The notes: generated from the letters alone by a model not told the origin. Shown: positions 36,241 to 48,703, counted from the first letter of the stretch. The stretch: 64,000 nt of DNA from Siphonodentalium dalli (GCA_032622095.1 CP136061.1:259132077-259196076), one strand, 5' to 3'. Program-made: numbers and translations.

Positions 36241-36251
36241 TAAATACTCAC

Positions 36252-36498
36252 CTCTTTGTAGAACTCCACTATCGTCATTGAACTGGACACACGCGGAGCC
36301 ATCGACGGCGAAAGATTTGCATCCCACTCTTTTCAAACATTGTGCACCACATTCCATTTCTGATCTGGACTTGGTAGTTGACAATATATTATCCTTATTC
36401 AGTAAGCCACTACCTTTGAGAAAGTTGGCACTCATAAACTTTCGGTTGGTCGCTGCTGACAGGCCGATGCAAATAATAAAGATGAAGAAACTAACCAT
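36252..36498 (-). CDS. Exon 1 of secreted PAN/CTLD protein: signal peptide and PAN-like domain
   Basis: First coding exon of a three-exon minus-strand gene. The ATG at 36498 opens a hydrophobic signal peptide (about residues 1-16, ending SAA before TNRK). Cysteines at residues 50, 54, 60 and 70 follow (EMECGAQCLKRVGCKSFAVD, then C70); C-x3-C-x5-C-x9-C with KSFAVDG between is the core spacing of PAN/apple-type modules, which are extracellular disulfide-bonded binding domains. The exon ends at a near-consensus donor, GAG|GTGAGTA, at 36252/36251. This splits codon 83 after its first base (phase 1), and the joined codon is Glu. Open frame continues past the donor to 36208 but loses any resemblance to a domain. 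The protein is expected to be secreted. The ligand is unknown. No symbol is assigned because PAN/CTLD proteins are large lineage-specific families. Confidence 0.75.
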
Positions 36499-36560
36499 GT
36501 TTGATTCTCAACTAGCAATAGTACACATGCAAATTGAAAGTGCCACAGTACTTTTTTACT

Positions 36561-36569
36561 AAAATATAG
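36561..36569 (-). promoter_or_regulatory. Possible TATA box for the PAN/CTLD gene
   Basis: On the minus strand CTATATTTT lies about 65 bases upstream of the ATG at 36498. That would leave a 5' UTR of about 35-40 bases. Such motifs are common in AT-rich DNA, so this is only a candidate. Confidence 0.25.
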
Positions 36570-36853
36570 CCTACAGTCTCGAGAATCTCTTCAACGAATG
36601 TTCCCGATTTGGTAAACAAACTGTTTGTCGGTACTGTAAGAGAGCTCTCATCGGCAAACACCACAACGAAAGCCGGTGATCCAATGCTACAAGAGTATTT
36701 CACAGAGCGAGATTGTAGGTATGTGGCTCCACCCATTCACGGGACGTACATTATAACATTGGAAAAAAAGACAATTAACTCGATACACTGCCAGTCTGTT
36801 TCTGAAAGGTTCGAGTAGCTTTTTCTATGGTATAGATTTGGATATGTTGTGTG

Positions 36854-37823
36854 CAGGGTTGGGGTAATCGTAATCAGTAAAAGTAATCGAGTACAAAATT
36901 TGGAGTAATCGCCTGAAAGCAGTAATCGTGACATTTTTTATTACAAGTAATCGTAGTCGTAATCAATTACTTTCAAATGTACCTGTAATCATGATTACAT
37001 TTTGATTACATTTTGATTACTTTTTGATTACTTTTACTGAAATATCCATCTGGATGGCCATTGGATACTCATAGTCTCATACTGTAGTACTGTGGAGTGT
37101 GCACAGATACAAACAACATATCATAAAGTTAGTACAATGTTTTCATGTGTTGTGTTAGTGTACACTGTGTTACTTCTGGCAGTGGACACAGATAACAACA
37201 CACACTTGCTTGAATTCAGTATACATGGCAATAAACTGGTGATAGAGACGGTGAAATGTTCTAATATGAATACATAGGCTAGCCAACTTCACTTAGGATT
37301 AAATATTATGTGGACCGCTGCAGACAATGGCCGTAGAGTCACACAAGTATTATGCGTTAGTTGCAATGCATGTAAGAAATTAAAAATATCTTTAAAATAT
37401 ATTTACATAAATAAATACACACAAAACATAATATGTTCCCAATAAGTTGGTGCACAAATTCAAGATGAAACCCCACCAATACATGTAAACGTAAAAAAGT
37501 TTATGTGTTTATTGTTTGCTTCTTTCTGTTGTTTCAAATCGTTTCTTGTTTCCGTGTTATGTGGTGATGTTGTTATTTAATCAAATTTGATATTTGAATT
37601 TGATTTATTTCATTATTTATTCATATGCGAACATCATGATTGGGAACTAACAATTGTAATCAGATGTAATCGAAAAGTAATTAATTACATTTACTAAAGC
37701 AATTGTAATCGTAATCGATTACATTGGAAAAAAATGTAATCAGTAATCGTAATTGTAATAATGTAAATCACAAGTAATTGTAATCGTAATCGATTACATT
37801 GGCATGTAATCGCCCCAACCCTG
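36854..37823. mobile_element. hAT-like non-autonomous element C
   Basis: 970 bp with TIRs CAGGGTTGGGG ... CCCCAACCCTG and a perfect 8-bp duplication GTTGTGTG (36846-36853, 37824-37831). The subterminal regions are packed with GTAATCGTAATC and ATTGATTACATTTTGATTAC words, as expected for transposase-binding repeats. The ORF 37092-37277 inside has no hAT domain. Confidence 0.93.
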
Positions 37824-38191
37824 GTTGTGTGCGGTATTCTTAATGTGGGGTATGATTTATGATGGACTTATGCGCTACGGATGTACTGTATCGACAGGCC
37901 CACTGCGACCCATTTGTCCAATAGATGTGGGCGTTGTCAATGCATCCACTCAATTTCAACATGTGTGGTTGAACATGGAAGAAACCTGCATGATATTGCT
38001 AATAGTACCTGTGCCCCATGTGGTTCAGTATATAATCAGTGTTCGCGCTGAACAAATAAAAGCTTGTAGCCAAAAGTTTAGCCATTTCCAGATTTTTGAT
38101 TAGCCAAAAGAAAACATTTAAGCCACTTTTCCTCATGGTATAATCGACATTTAATAACACATATTATTTTTAGTATTGTCGCTGTTACTAT

Positions 38192-38859
38192 GTGCCACCG
38201 CAGACGCTACTATTAAAATCGTAAGTGGGGAAAATCGTAGGTGGAAAAATCGTAGCTTGCCCGCAGACGCTACGGTGCTGCGATGTTCGCAGCTACGATT
38301 TTATCAACGTGATCGATCACATGATAGCAAAATGTTATCCCACATTCTCCGCAGTATGCAACTAAATACATATGGCATGTATCTCAATGTTCTAAACTAA
38401 CAAGTTGATGTTGAAAGTTCAAGTGAAATTGAATATTTTTTTAATTTTGACATTTTTGTACCTGTCAACTCAACAGGCTCAGTTGCCCCAATTGAATTTC
38501 AACAATTGCGGCAGCCCTCTATACTCCTTGCCTGATATGTGGTATAGGCCTGTACTCCCTGTCGCGCCACATCTCCACCAATGTGGCCTCGTTTTTGTAA
38601 GTGCAAGAAGTTTGTAAACTTTGCGCCATTTTTGAATGTTTTCTTTTCGTGGTATTTACAACATGACCAGTGCGACAGTGGTCATGTGGCAGCTACGATC
38701 GCGCGCGTTTCAAAGGTCACGCCACGATATTCCTGGTAAAATCAAACAGTGCTTGATTGCTACGATTTGGCTACGATATTGTCGTGGGCATGCGCATTGG
38801 ATGCTTCCTCCTGCGATTTTCCCCACTTACGATTTTAATCGCAGCGTGTGCGGTGGCAC
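38192..38859. mobile_element. TIR element, GTGCCACCGC ends
   Basis: 668 bp with long inverted ends (about 50 bp): GTGCCACCGCAGACGCTACT and, inside, AAAATCGTAAGTGGGGAAAA on the left; nearly the same in inverse on the right. The interior repeats GCTACGATTTT in both orientations. The flanks TAT/TAT could be a short duplication. The superfamily is not clear. No transposase. Confidence 0.8.
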
Positions 38860-38950
38860 TATAAATGGTTAAATATAAGCTGGATTTTGCGCAATCATTC
38901 TTGTAAAATAAAGTCAGCCAGCTTGAATAATTGTTGTAAAATATAGAGAA

Positions 38951-39400
38951 TGTTATCAAGCTATGCTGACAATCAAACATAAAACATATTATTGTGTAGA
39001 CTTTACTGTAGCAGTATAATGTTTGCAAACTATACAAAAAAAAAACACTTATAAAGAGCGTTCCATTTGCATGCATATGCATTTTATATACACTTATCTC
39101 TATACAATTCATATTATATTTGGGTCATTTTTTCAGTTTAATCCCTTCATACACTGCTAATGAACTTCGGGGTCCAGTCCTTTATATGTAACAATCCTCA
39201 ATTCATAATGTTGTTACCCCTTATTAATTGTAAGTGCATTACAATTCGTGCAATTATGTACGATATGAACATAGCTGTGTTACAGCACTAAATTTATCAT
39301 CTGGCTGTACAGCGAATGCATAAGCATACACTTTTGTTTACAATTAAGAATTTTTCCCGATAGTACAATCAGGAAGGTCTATGTGTACGTTTTACAATAA
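38951..39400 (+). repeat. Direct repeat R, copy 1
   Basis: About 450 bp closely similar to 41090-41512, starting TGTTATCAAGCTATGCTGAC and ending CGTTTTACAATAA. Copy 2 lacks about 28 bases around the TTTGCAAACTATAC segment. Confidence 0.9.
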
Positions 39401-41089
39401 TTCGTGTATAGTATCATTTTTGTGGATATTGCTTGGTGTGTGGCCCTCGTGATATTACTATCCCTATGATTTAAACTAGCTGAACGGTTTGACTGGTACG
39501 CTGCCGTTCTATACTTATTCTATATGTATTTTGACATTCAAAATTGTCCGTGTGGCGCTTCGGAATGTGTACCTAGGTTTATTACGCACCTCTGTCCATG
39601 TTACCGAAGACATGTTTACCCCTGTACTCTACGGTGTTCCCAGCCCCCCTGGATCTCTATATTGTTACAACAAATGTTGTGTAGGTAGGCATTGTGTTTA
39701 CAGGAAAACCTTAGTTTCGGCTTTGACATTTGACGATTTCATTCCACTCTACATTTTATTAATTTCCTTTACAATTTATATTTCATGACGGCCTCTCCTT
39801 GTTTTGTTTACTTATTTTGCGGCGTACTGGCCTATACTCTCAGCTCAACATCAATTAACTATATAAACCTAGATGTAGAAATTAGATTACTGCTACAATG
39901 GATATCTTGTTATATATCTTCGTACCCAATATCCTAGATTTATAAATATTTCCGCCCGAATTTGTTAATAGGGCTATGTCTTTATTATGCCTTCCCGACA
40001 GTACAGCCGGGTTTACGTTATATTTACCTGCACTATTGTTCAACACGCGTCCAATGAACTTATTCTATGGATGTACTCTTATGCATGGATGTGGTGTAAT
40101 CTGCCATTTCCCTGGTATGGAAAACAACCTTTTTATAACAACTATATGTCCCCTGATTATAGTTCTAGGTATGAATTATAATATCAATCGTATTTCGAGT
40201 CTGTATAATTTATAAGCTATGAACTTTTCCTTTATCTAGGCCTAATACATTTACATTATTGCGGCGAAAATACTGTGCCCTGCTTTAACTTAAGGTGTAA
40301 GCAATTTGGCTGACAGGTAGTTAAAGTACACCTGGTATGTGACGTCATACGTCACATACGTCATTTCGATAACTCTTAACGTGATTTCCCTTAAACGTCT
40401 GCCACTTCAAGGTCCTACTGAACAAGGGCGAGCCAGGTTTCTATGTTGGGTGTACGACCAGATCGTGTTTTGTTTCTCTATTTGGGTTATGACTATACCT
40501 ATGTTTATGTGGTAATTGGAATTCATACAACTATGGGGCTGTGCTGATTATTTTAAGGTAACTATATTTCATTGTGCTTTCCAACTCGACTTTACATTCG
40601 TCGATTTTTCTTTGATAACCTGATCATATTGATCGTACGTGCAGTATATAGCAGCTATACCATTATAGGGAATAATATATTGTATGTATTATATACATGC
40701 TAACCTATATATATATATATTATGCACGCGTTTGTTTTACAGCCCCGATGCTGTACGCGATTTTGGTGCACCTTTCGCGCGCGTTCGGAGTTTGAAAATC
40801 TACATTGCTTGATATCAGGATGCATTTTGCCCAATTTTTCAGCATGGAGGTGTGGTTTGGTAATTTAAACTGCACGGTTCAATCTCTGGTGGCCATAGTA
40901 GGTCGGGAGCGTAAGAACCGAAACCTAATAATGCAACGTACTGTATGTGAAGTTCGTTAATATACCAGAGACGCTCGCCTGGTGACTTCAATTGCTGGCT
41001 ATTATTTTCTGATTCCCAACATTTTAAATACCTATTTTCGGCTTGGTCTTAGTAAACATTTTCCAAAGTATATAATTTACGCCTCCTAA
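39401..41089. other. DNA between the R repeats, no gene recognised
   Basis: Several ORFs of 60-100 codons with no recognisable domain or splice context. No primer-binding-like sequence follows copy 1, so a retroelement interior is not supported. Confidence 0.4.
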
Positions 41090-41512
41090 TGTTATCAAGC
41101 TATGCTGACAATCAAACATAAAACATATTATTGTGTAGACTTTACTGTAAAAAAAAACACTTATAAAGAGCGTTCCATTTGCATGTATATGCATTTTATA
41201 TACACTTATCTCTATACAATTCATATTATATTTGTGTCATTTGTTCAGTTTAATCCCTTCATACACTGCTAATGAACTTCGTGGTCCAGCCCTTTATATG
41301 TAACAATCCTCAAATCATAATGTTGTTACCCCTTATTAATTGTAAGTGTATTACAATTCGTGCAATTATGTACAATATGAACATAGCTGTGTTACAGCAC
41401 TAAATTTATCATCTGGCAGTACAGCGAATGCATAAGCATACACTTTTGTTTACAATTAAGAATTTTTCCCGATAGTACAATCAGGAAGGTCCATGTGTAC
41501 GTTTTACAATAA
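41090..41512 (+). repeat. Direct repeat R, copy 2
   Basis: Partner of 38951-39400 in the same orientation, apparently more than 95% identical outside one deletion. Confidence 0.9.
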
Positions 41513-41898
41513 CTGTGATAATTGCCAATATATTGATGACATTATTGTTAATCCTGGGTCAAATTAATGACATGCATTATTTTTATAAAAACAAAATTTC
41601 AGACATAATATGATAAAGTCAATCTTTTTGAAATATCAGGAGATTTGGTAAGTCGTGCTTGTAGTCATGAAGATGTGTTTACAACTGCTACATGTCATAT
41701 ATGGACATTTAAAGTCTTAAACAAAAAAGCAATTGCTGGCTACTTCAGCAACCTTACCACCATCACACATATTTTGGCAAGTTTTAGCAACTCAACCAAT
41801 AGTGAAACAAGCAACACATAACTAGGACTTATCCGAAATGAAGAAAACAACACAAAATATAATTTCAAGGCTTGGACAAATATAAAAGAACAAACATT

Positions 41899-42710
41899 TA
41901 CAGGTAACGAGTCGAAACGTTATGTGATATGCGCTTAGCATGGCAAAGATTCAGCAATCTGTAACGAGTCGAAACGTTATGTGATATGGGCTTAGCATGG
42001 CATATAGTCAGCAATCTGTAACGAGTCGAAACGTTATGTGATATGCGCTTAGCATGGCATATAGTCAGCAATCTGTAACGATTCGAAACGTTATATGATA
42101 TGCGCTTAGCATGGCATATGGTCAGCAATCTGTAACGAGTCGAAACGTTATGTGATATGCGCTTAGCATGGCATATAGTCAGCAATCTGTAACGATTCGA
42201 AACGTTATGTGATATGCGCTTAGCATGGCATATGGTCAGCCATCTGTAACGAGTCGAAACGTTATGTGACATGCGCTTAGCATGGCATATAGTCAGCAAT
42301 CTTTAACGAGTCGAAACGTTATATCATATGCGCTTAGCATGGCATATAGTCAGCAATCTGTAACGAGTCGAAACGTTATGTGATATGCACTTAGCATGGC
42401 ATATAGTCAAACATCTGTAACGAGTCGAAACGTTTTGTGACATGCGCTTACAATGGCATATAGTCAGCAATCTGTAACGAGTCGAAACGTTATGTGACAT
42501 GCGCTTATCATGGCATATATTCAGCAATCTGTAACGAGTAGAAACATTATATGACATGCGCTTGATATGGCACATAGTCAGCAAACTGTAACGACTCGAA
42601 ACGTTACGTGATATGCACTTACATGTAGCATGGCATATAGTCAGCAATCTGTAACGAGTCGAAGCGTTATGCGATAAGCGCTTAGCATGGCATATAGTTA
42701 GCAAACTGCA
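41899..42710. repeat. 57-bp tandem array, copy 1 (about 14 units)
   Basis: Unit TAACGAGTCGAAACGTTATG and onward to GCATGGCATATAGTCAGC, 57 bp. Variants alternate TGATATGCGC, TGACATGCGC and TGATATGCAC. The period equals 19 codons, so one minus-strand frame stays open (41898-42299 and 42324-42704). That frame is not regarded as a gene. Confidence 0.95.
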
Positions 42711-43917
42711 ACTGATGATGTTCTTATCAAAAAATGTTGGCTTCTTTTTAACTCATTGTGAATAATTTTCAAAAAATTATAAATTCTACTTTTGGCATTA
42801 AATGTAATCTTGTTTTTGTGGGGTACGTTCTAAAACTATTTTCAAAATTCCAATAAACCGCTCCAGGATTCAGTTTCCGCCTCAAAATTCATGTCATCAG
42901 AACGAGGAGTAATTTGTCTGCGAGCAAGTGGGACCTTGGTCATCATCATATTTAGCCTCGAATCTATTTAATATGCAAAGCAGACAACCTCCCCTTTCTG
43001 TTGACACCCATACGTTTATGCACCACCTTCATTATGTGGGGAAATTATATGACGGATAGGTTGTAAGCCATTATTTCTTTAACTCTACTTATGTTGACAA
43101 ATGGAAAGGCCGTAAGGTCCGTCACCGTGCTCCTTTCTGAAATCCTATAGTCATTCCGGAGGGCTAGTTGTGATTTTCGTTGACCTTGTCAGGCACCCAC
43201 TTACCTGTATTGGTTAACATATAAAGCAAAACAGATATCATTTCAAGGCTTGAACAAATGTTAAAAAGAACAAACAATTGCCATTAAGACACAAAACGCT
43301 TAACTTACTACAGTCATCTCAAATATGGAGGAATATAACGGTGTGGTATACATATACCTAAGCAGCACAGTCTGGGTCAGAAATGGGGTCGGGAGGCGGC
43401 CCAAAAAGTAATAAATCATTTGTTGGCGATTTTCCAACTCACATATGCATATAGCCATCGTGGTGATACGAGAATCCAATTGTTTGGTTTAAGTTCCCAA
43501 AACGGTACTGTCTGAGTCAAGAATGTAGATCGGCGAAGACGCACCAACATCGGTAAACAAGAAAACCATAATCAGAAATGGTAACGCCCTCAAGGTCATA
43601 TTATTAGGCATAAATATAAATTATAATATAAAATATATTGGCCTCATAATTCCGTTAAAACAACTAATCCTTCAAATTATTACAAAAAAACTACGGCTTA
43701 TCACTGCAGGTTACTCATTCACCACACCAGAAATCCTCTAACTGTGGATCATAAATCGGAGGCTTTGTGTTCCCGCCATAAAATCTTCACGAGTGGCCTA
43801 GCCATTGTTCATACCTAAACGTCGAAAGCAATTAACGCGGTCATAATAGTTACACATTGCAACTATCAGATATCCTGCGAATACACACCCCACGAAAACC
43901 CGAAATGTGTTGCGCTC
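42711..43917 (+). repeat. 1.2-kb tail downstream of the 57-bp array, copy 1
   Basis: Closely similar to 51303-52500 from AACTGATGATGTTCTTATCA to CGAAAACCCGAAATGTGTTG. Within it, 43327-43560 holds two units related to the 132-bp satellite at the window start. Confidence 0.9.
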
Positions 43918-46120
43918 CCTTCTCCACGATCTTCACTGTGGCATCGACCAACCCGCTGTCCGGATTGTCAAAAATTTGTCAAATCTTTGTCAAAAGTTCC
44001 GACCAATCACCGATCTGCCTTTATCGGCATCCCTACGTAACGTTGCTCTATTTTTAGAATCACAGGCAGCTTGAATTTGAGGGGGGTTTTCCGTGCAACT
44101 GAAGTGGGGAAATTCTATTTCATTTCATCGTTAAATCTCATCCTTTTGTCTGTAATTCATGTTTTAATTACGTATATATGAGTATTTATATTATGGATCT
44201 TTAATGACTGTAGATTTCTTTCGCATTCTATATGTGAAAGGTGAGTTGTTGACAATTATAAACTTTCGGCAGTGAAATTCGTCTGCGGTGGAATGTTTTG
44301 ATTGTCATTGATTCGTTAATTACGAGACTAATTAATCGAATGAAAACGACATATCTTATAGAACATGACTCGTATATTATTCTGCACCAGGCTAGCGAAT
44401 GACGACTTTCATTTCGCATTATTTTAGTTTTTATCGCAATTTTACCGTTGTCTATGGAGATTCCCATGTTAATTTTGTCAACACCAAAACAATATTGTTT
44501 GTCCAATTTCTAGCCAGATTATGGCATGGTCAAGGCATAATTTGACCTTTCGAGTGATTATAGACGTTCAATCAGTGTGCACAACAATTGCTGATCATGA
44601 GGCAGGTTAAAATCCAAAAAATTGTAAATTTTAGTTATCGTGTGAAGAAAAATTTCATTTAAATTGCTTGAAATATGCTCAACAACATTCATTTGAATCA
44701 TAACATATCTACAGATACGGTTAACTCTGCAATGCAACAAATATGTTTTTATTGGTGAAAATTATGTCGCGAAATATTAAAATGTAAATTTTCAGAAGAA
44801 AATTGTGAATTGTTAGCTTATTTTAATTAATTTACCGATTAATATTTGCTCAACACTTACTCATTATCAATTCTGAGGGATAGCGCAAGATTCTGGCCTG
44901 CACCCAGGGGGAAGTCATAATCATTTCACTGAAGCCTGTTTTCAGGCCGCATCATCACATGGCTCAACCAATCAGCTGATGCAATGGTACAGTGCTGAAG
45001 CACAGGCAATCGTCACCCGGTCTATTATAGTCTACACCATTATAATATATGATACGTGTGCCGGTATATTATGCACAATAGAATGATATATATATATGAT
45101 GCCCAGCTACATGTATACTAAAAGTAGTTGACAACCACTAACGTGGTGTCACCCCGGCAATACTGCAGTATTATACCGCGGTGACCTCCAACACCCTGAT
45201 AATGTTACCGCTTCAACACAGCATGTACCACTGTTGCACCACGATGCATGCAATCCGGATTCGCCAGCATGAAAATAAAATGCAGTGATTCTCCTTATAT
45301 ATCTGTGGAAACTGGAAGGCATGGATGCCCTTCGTTATACATGTAGGTTATAATTCATAAATAAGTTACCAAATTATGAAAATCACCTCAAAAGTATACT
45401 AATAGTATAGCCTATAGGATATATGATCATATGAATGTGTTATTATCAACAAAACACTTTCTGTGAGCCAAGCGTTTGTTTATATATAGCTCATAAATAG
45501 TGACCGATATGCAAAACACTCAACATCGTGGTGTTCATTTAGAAGAGTGATTCATGGTGACCCATTAAACACTGAAATATTTAGATGTGAAGATTATCGA
45601 TAGCTACATGTATACCGGTATGTTGTATACAACCCGGTGGCATTTCTAACAAAAGTTTAATTATTGGGGGGGGGGTCTCCTCAGTGCTGAGTTTTGCTTA
45701 TTGCATACTCTTTACATACTGTTTGTTTACGTAACATGGCGTTTGTTCACATAACACAGATTAATTATTAACATGACAATAACATGCCGCAATTTACTTG
45801 ATATTTAAGATTGGCATAAGAACAAAATTTGTCAAAAATAAATTATTTCTGTTAATGGCGGTTTAATGGATGTGACTATCTTAACAGTGAAATCCACCGC
45901 AATGCTTACCATATCTTTAGCAAGATCCGCATGGACATATTGATTTCTTTAAGTTTTTGTCGGTGTGACGATCCCTAATAAACTGCGGTTTCATAAGCGA
46001 ACGGTACCATAACTCCACTACTGTGGTTATTTTGATACCTCTGTTGATACTGTATACAACCGGTAATACTGTCGTCATTACCGGGTTAGCACTCCATTTT
46101 TCAAGTCAGTTTCTTTGATT
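43918..46120. other. No gene recognised
   Basis: AT-rich DNA. ORFs 44228-44506 and 44558-44740 (minus) show no domain. A short piece at 45015-45070 (CTATTATAGTCTACACCATT) is a stray unit of the 40-bp minisatellite. Confidence 0.4.
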
Positions 46121-46124
46121 ATAG

Positions 46125-46540
46125 TGGTACGGTGCACATGTCAGTCTACTATTCACCATCATAATATACAACACTTGTGTCGGTCTACTCTACATCACTA
46201 TAATATACGATATGCATGTCAGTCTACTATAATTTGTAATATATATTATAATGATGTGTATTAGACCGACCCACATATTGTATATTATAATGGTGTACAG
46301 TGTATATTATAATGGTGTGCAGTAGACCGACATACTTATCATATATTATAATGGTGTATAGTAGACCGACACCGCATATCATATATTATAATTGTGTATA
46401 GGCAGAGACAGACACATGTATCATATATCATAATGGTGTATAGTAGACCGATCTCGCATATCGTATATTACACCATATTAGAATGGTGTATCAGCTCACC
46501 AGCATGCGTATGGTGTATTATAATGGTATGAAGCAAACCG
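46125..46540. repeat. 40-bp minisatellite with head-to-head inversion
   Basis: Right of about 46240, units read TATATTATAATGGTGTATAG then TAGACCGACA and a variable tail. Left of it, two to three units read as the reverse complement (GTCTACT, CACCATCATAATATAC). The switch point is near the palindrome AATATATATTATA. Confidence 0.8.
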
Positions 46541-46919
46541 ATCGACCGATCATATAATAACTATATACCTCCTAGTCTCAAGAAAAATCATAAAGGAAAT
46601 ATTAATATAACAAAATTTTATAATGCAGCCAATTAATCTATTACTAGTAATATGATTAATTGAAGGTCTCAAGCCCTTGAAAATGCAGAGAGGAAATTTT
46701 TGTATATGGACGATAGGTGCACTCGCATAAATTGTGAGATGAACTTCATTCAAAAACAAATAAATAAAAGTTCCAGGTCAAGGTCCACGCCCCTTTCCAA
46801 ATAAATGACAGGATACATTAGAGGTGAACTCTGTCCAATTATACAAAAACAGTCAATGTTTGGCATATATGCCCTTACATACCATCAGGGGATGTATGGG
46901 AGGCCGTTTTCACATTTAT

Positions 46920-48080
46920 TCCTTATTTGCGCTTAAGTGCAAATATTTGCGCTTAAATGTAAATATTTCTGCTTAAGTGCAAATAACCTCTGTCATTTTC
47001 ACTTAAGCACAAATGACTCGAGCTTAAACGCAAATCATTTACACTTAAGCACAAATATTTGTGTTTAAGCACACATAAATGATTTATATGATATGATAAG
47101 GATGAGCATCAACACCAGCTGATGTGGAAATACCATCAATTCCCCATGAGCATTAAGATCAGCTCCTGAAAAAAAATTCAAGGCAGGCGTAATGCATACC
47201 ATATTAACACATGTGTTTGATTACAACAATCACATATTCTAATGGGTTATGGTGCAGAAGGTCTCAAGCCCTTCAAAATACAGAGAGATTTTTTTTTGTC
47301 TGAAGCCTAATACCATACACTGAAAACCCAAGAACATACATATGGGAGGCCCTTTTCACATTTATTATTGATTTGCGCTTAAACTTAAGCGCAGATATTT
47401 GCGCTTAAGCAGAAATTATTTGCGCTCAAGTGCAAACATACATCTAACAATTTATTTGAGCTTACGCGTATATGATTTAAGCGTTTGACACCCCCTTACT
47501 CCCCTCCAATTATGAATGATTGAGTTCATCTCATAGTAGTAGTCCACTATAAACTCGAAATTTGAAGAAAAATATATTTCCATATGCATATCACCATATC
47601 TGCTCCTGGTGTCCCAGTAATTGGTGCCTTACCCCCAGCGCGCTTGTATATTTTATTAAAGGGACATTTCATACACAGATATAATACCAGTTCCATGGCC
47701 ATAAAAAGGTAATTAGGGGTTAATGAGAGGGGGCTTGCTTTTGTCATATGGTGTACTTATTGACTTGAAAGAAGGGGGAACCCTATCTAATATCAGCATC
47801 CCTGCCCCCAAAAATATATTTTATAACAGACATATCATTTAGATCTTTACCATTTCCATGTTCAAAAAAGGGAATTATGAGTTACTGGGGGGGGTTGCTT
47901 CACTCATATGGTGGGTCTACATAGACTTGAGTGGTGTGTTTAGGCACTGTGCCATTTAAAATTAATTAAGGGGGGATCAATGCATATGAATTTTTATTTG
48001 CGTTAAGCACAAATATTTACGCTTAAGGCCAAATATCTGCGCTTAAACCCAAATAGTTGTGCTTAAGCACAAATAAGGAA
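46920..48080. repeat. Palindrome-rich dispersed repeat, copy 2
   Basis: Three clusters of TTTGCGCTTAAGCGCAAA-type palindromes (46920-47075, 47368-47478, 47996-48078) around a segment (47530-47960) related to 32690-33120. The ORF 47547-47747 lies in the repeat. Confidence 0.75.
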
Positions 48081-48084
48081 TAAA

Positions 48085-48700
48085 TGTGAAAACACCCTTC
48101 CATTCATAGATGTGTAGGTGCACTCTAATACATACACCATTACATGCATGTGTTAACACACACATATAACTTACATATAGAGACGGACATATATTACACA
48201 TGTCAAGGTGCTTATACACATGCATACATGAACAATGGTGTATCCATATCATATGGTTTCATAGGTTTGATGGTGGGAAGGTTTAATTTCAAATTATTTT
48301 TGAAAAATACTACCGAAAAAGAAGTCAATGTAAAAAATGACAGAAGCCATTTAACCCTTTCTATACTAAATGAATTCTTGCACACAGCTATTAATATATA
48401 TGTAGGAATTGTTTAAAAACAATAAAAAACATAATCAAAATGGTGAATGATTCTGTTCATACATTTAATGGCCGTGCTTATACATTGGGTGGCCGTAGTG
48501 GGATCTTATATGCTGATGAAATTGAACTCAAGGGCAAGAGCATTGTTTGTGAGGGTTAACCTAGCTAGTACACTGCACTGTGTTGCTACACTGTGTTTTG
48601 ACTGTGACAGTAGTAATTTTGATGCTTTTTTGCCCAGCAGGTGGCGTTTGCTGCTTTTATTTTTGACACTTCAAACATAACGATTGTCAAGGTGCCTTTG
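48085..48700. other. No gene recognised
   Basis: Contains ORFs of 69-90 codons without domains, and CACATGCATACATG-type simple sequence. Confidence 0.4.
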
Positions 48701-48703
48701 CGC

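Larger units (their letters stand above)
20744..36251 (-). other. Intron 1 of the PAN/CTLD gene (15.5 kb)
   Basis: Phase-1 GT-AG intron between the PAN exon and the first CTLD exon. It contains a Ty3/Gypsy retrotransposon (22483-26813), a TIR element (27712-28348), a dispersed repeat (28830-29450), palindrome-rich DNA (31990-33245) and a 204-bp satellite (33254-34073). Additional phase-1 exons hidden here cannot be ruled out by eye. None was recognised, and the three exons already give a complete open frame. Confidence 0.6.

Noticed and set aside
36208-36251. Read-through extension of the PAN exon to a stop at 36208
   Set aside because: A near-perfect donor at 36252/36251 and the phase match with exons 2 and 3 favour splicing here.
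38951-41512. LTR retrotransposon bounded by the R repeats
   Set aside because: There is no matching target duplication, primer-binding site, purine tract or gag/pol fragment between them.
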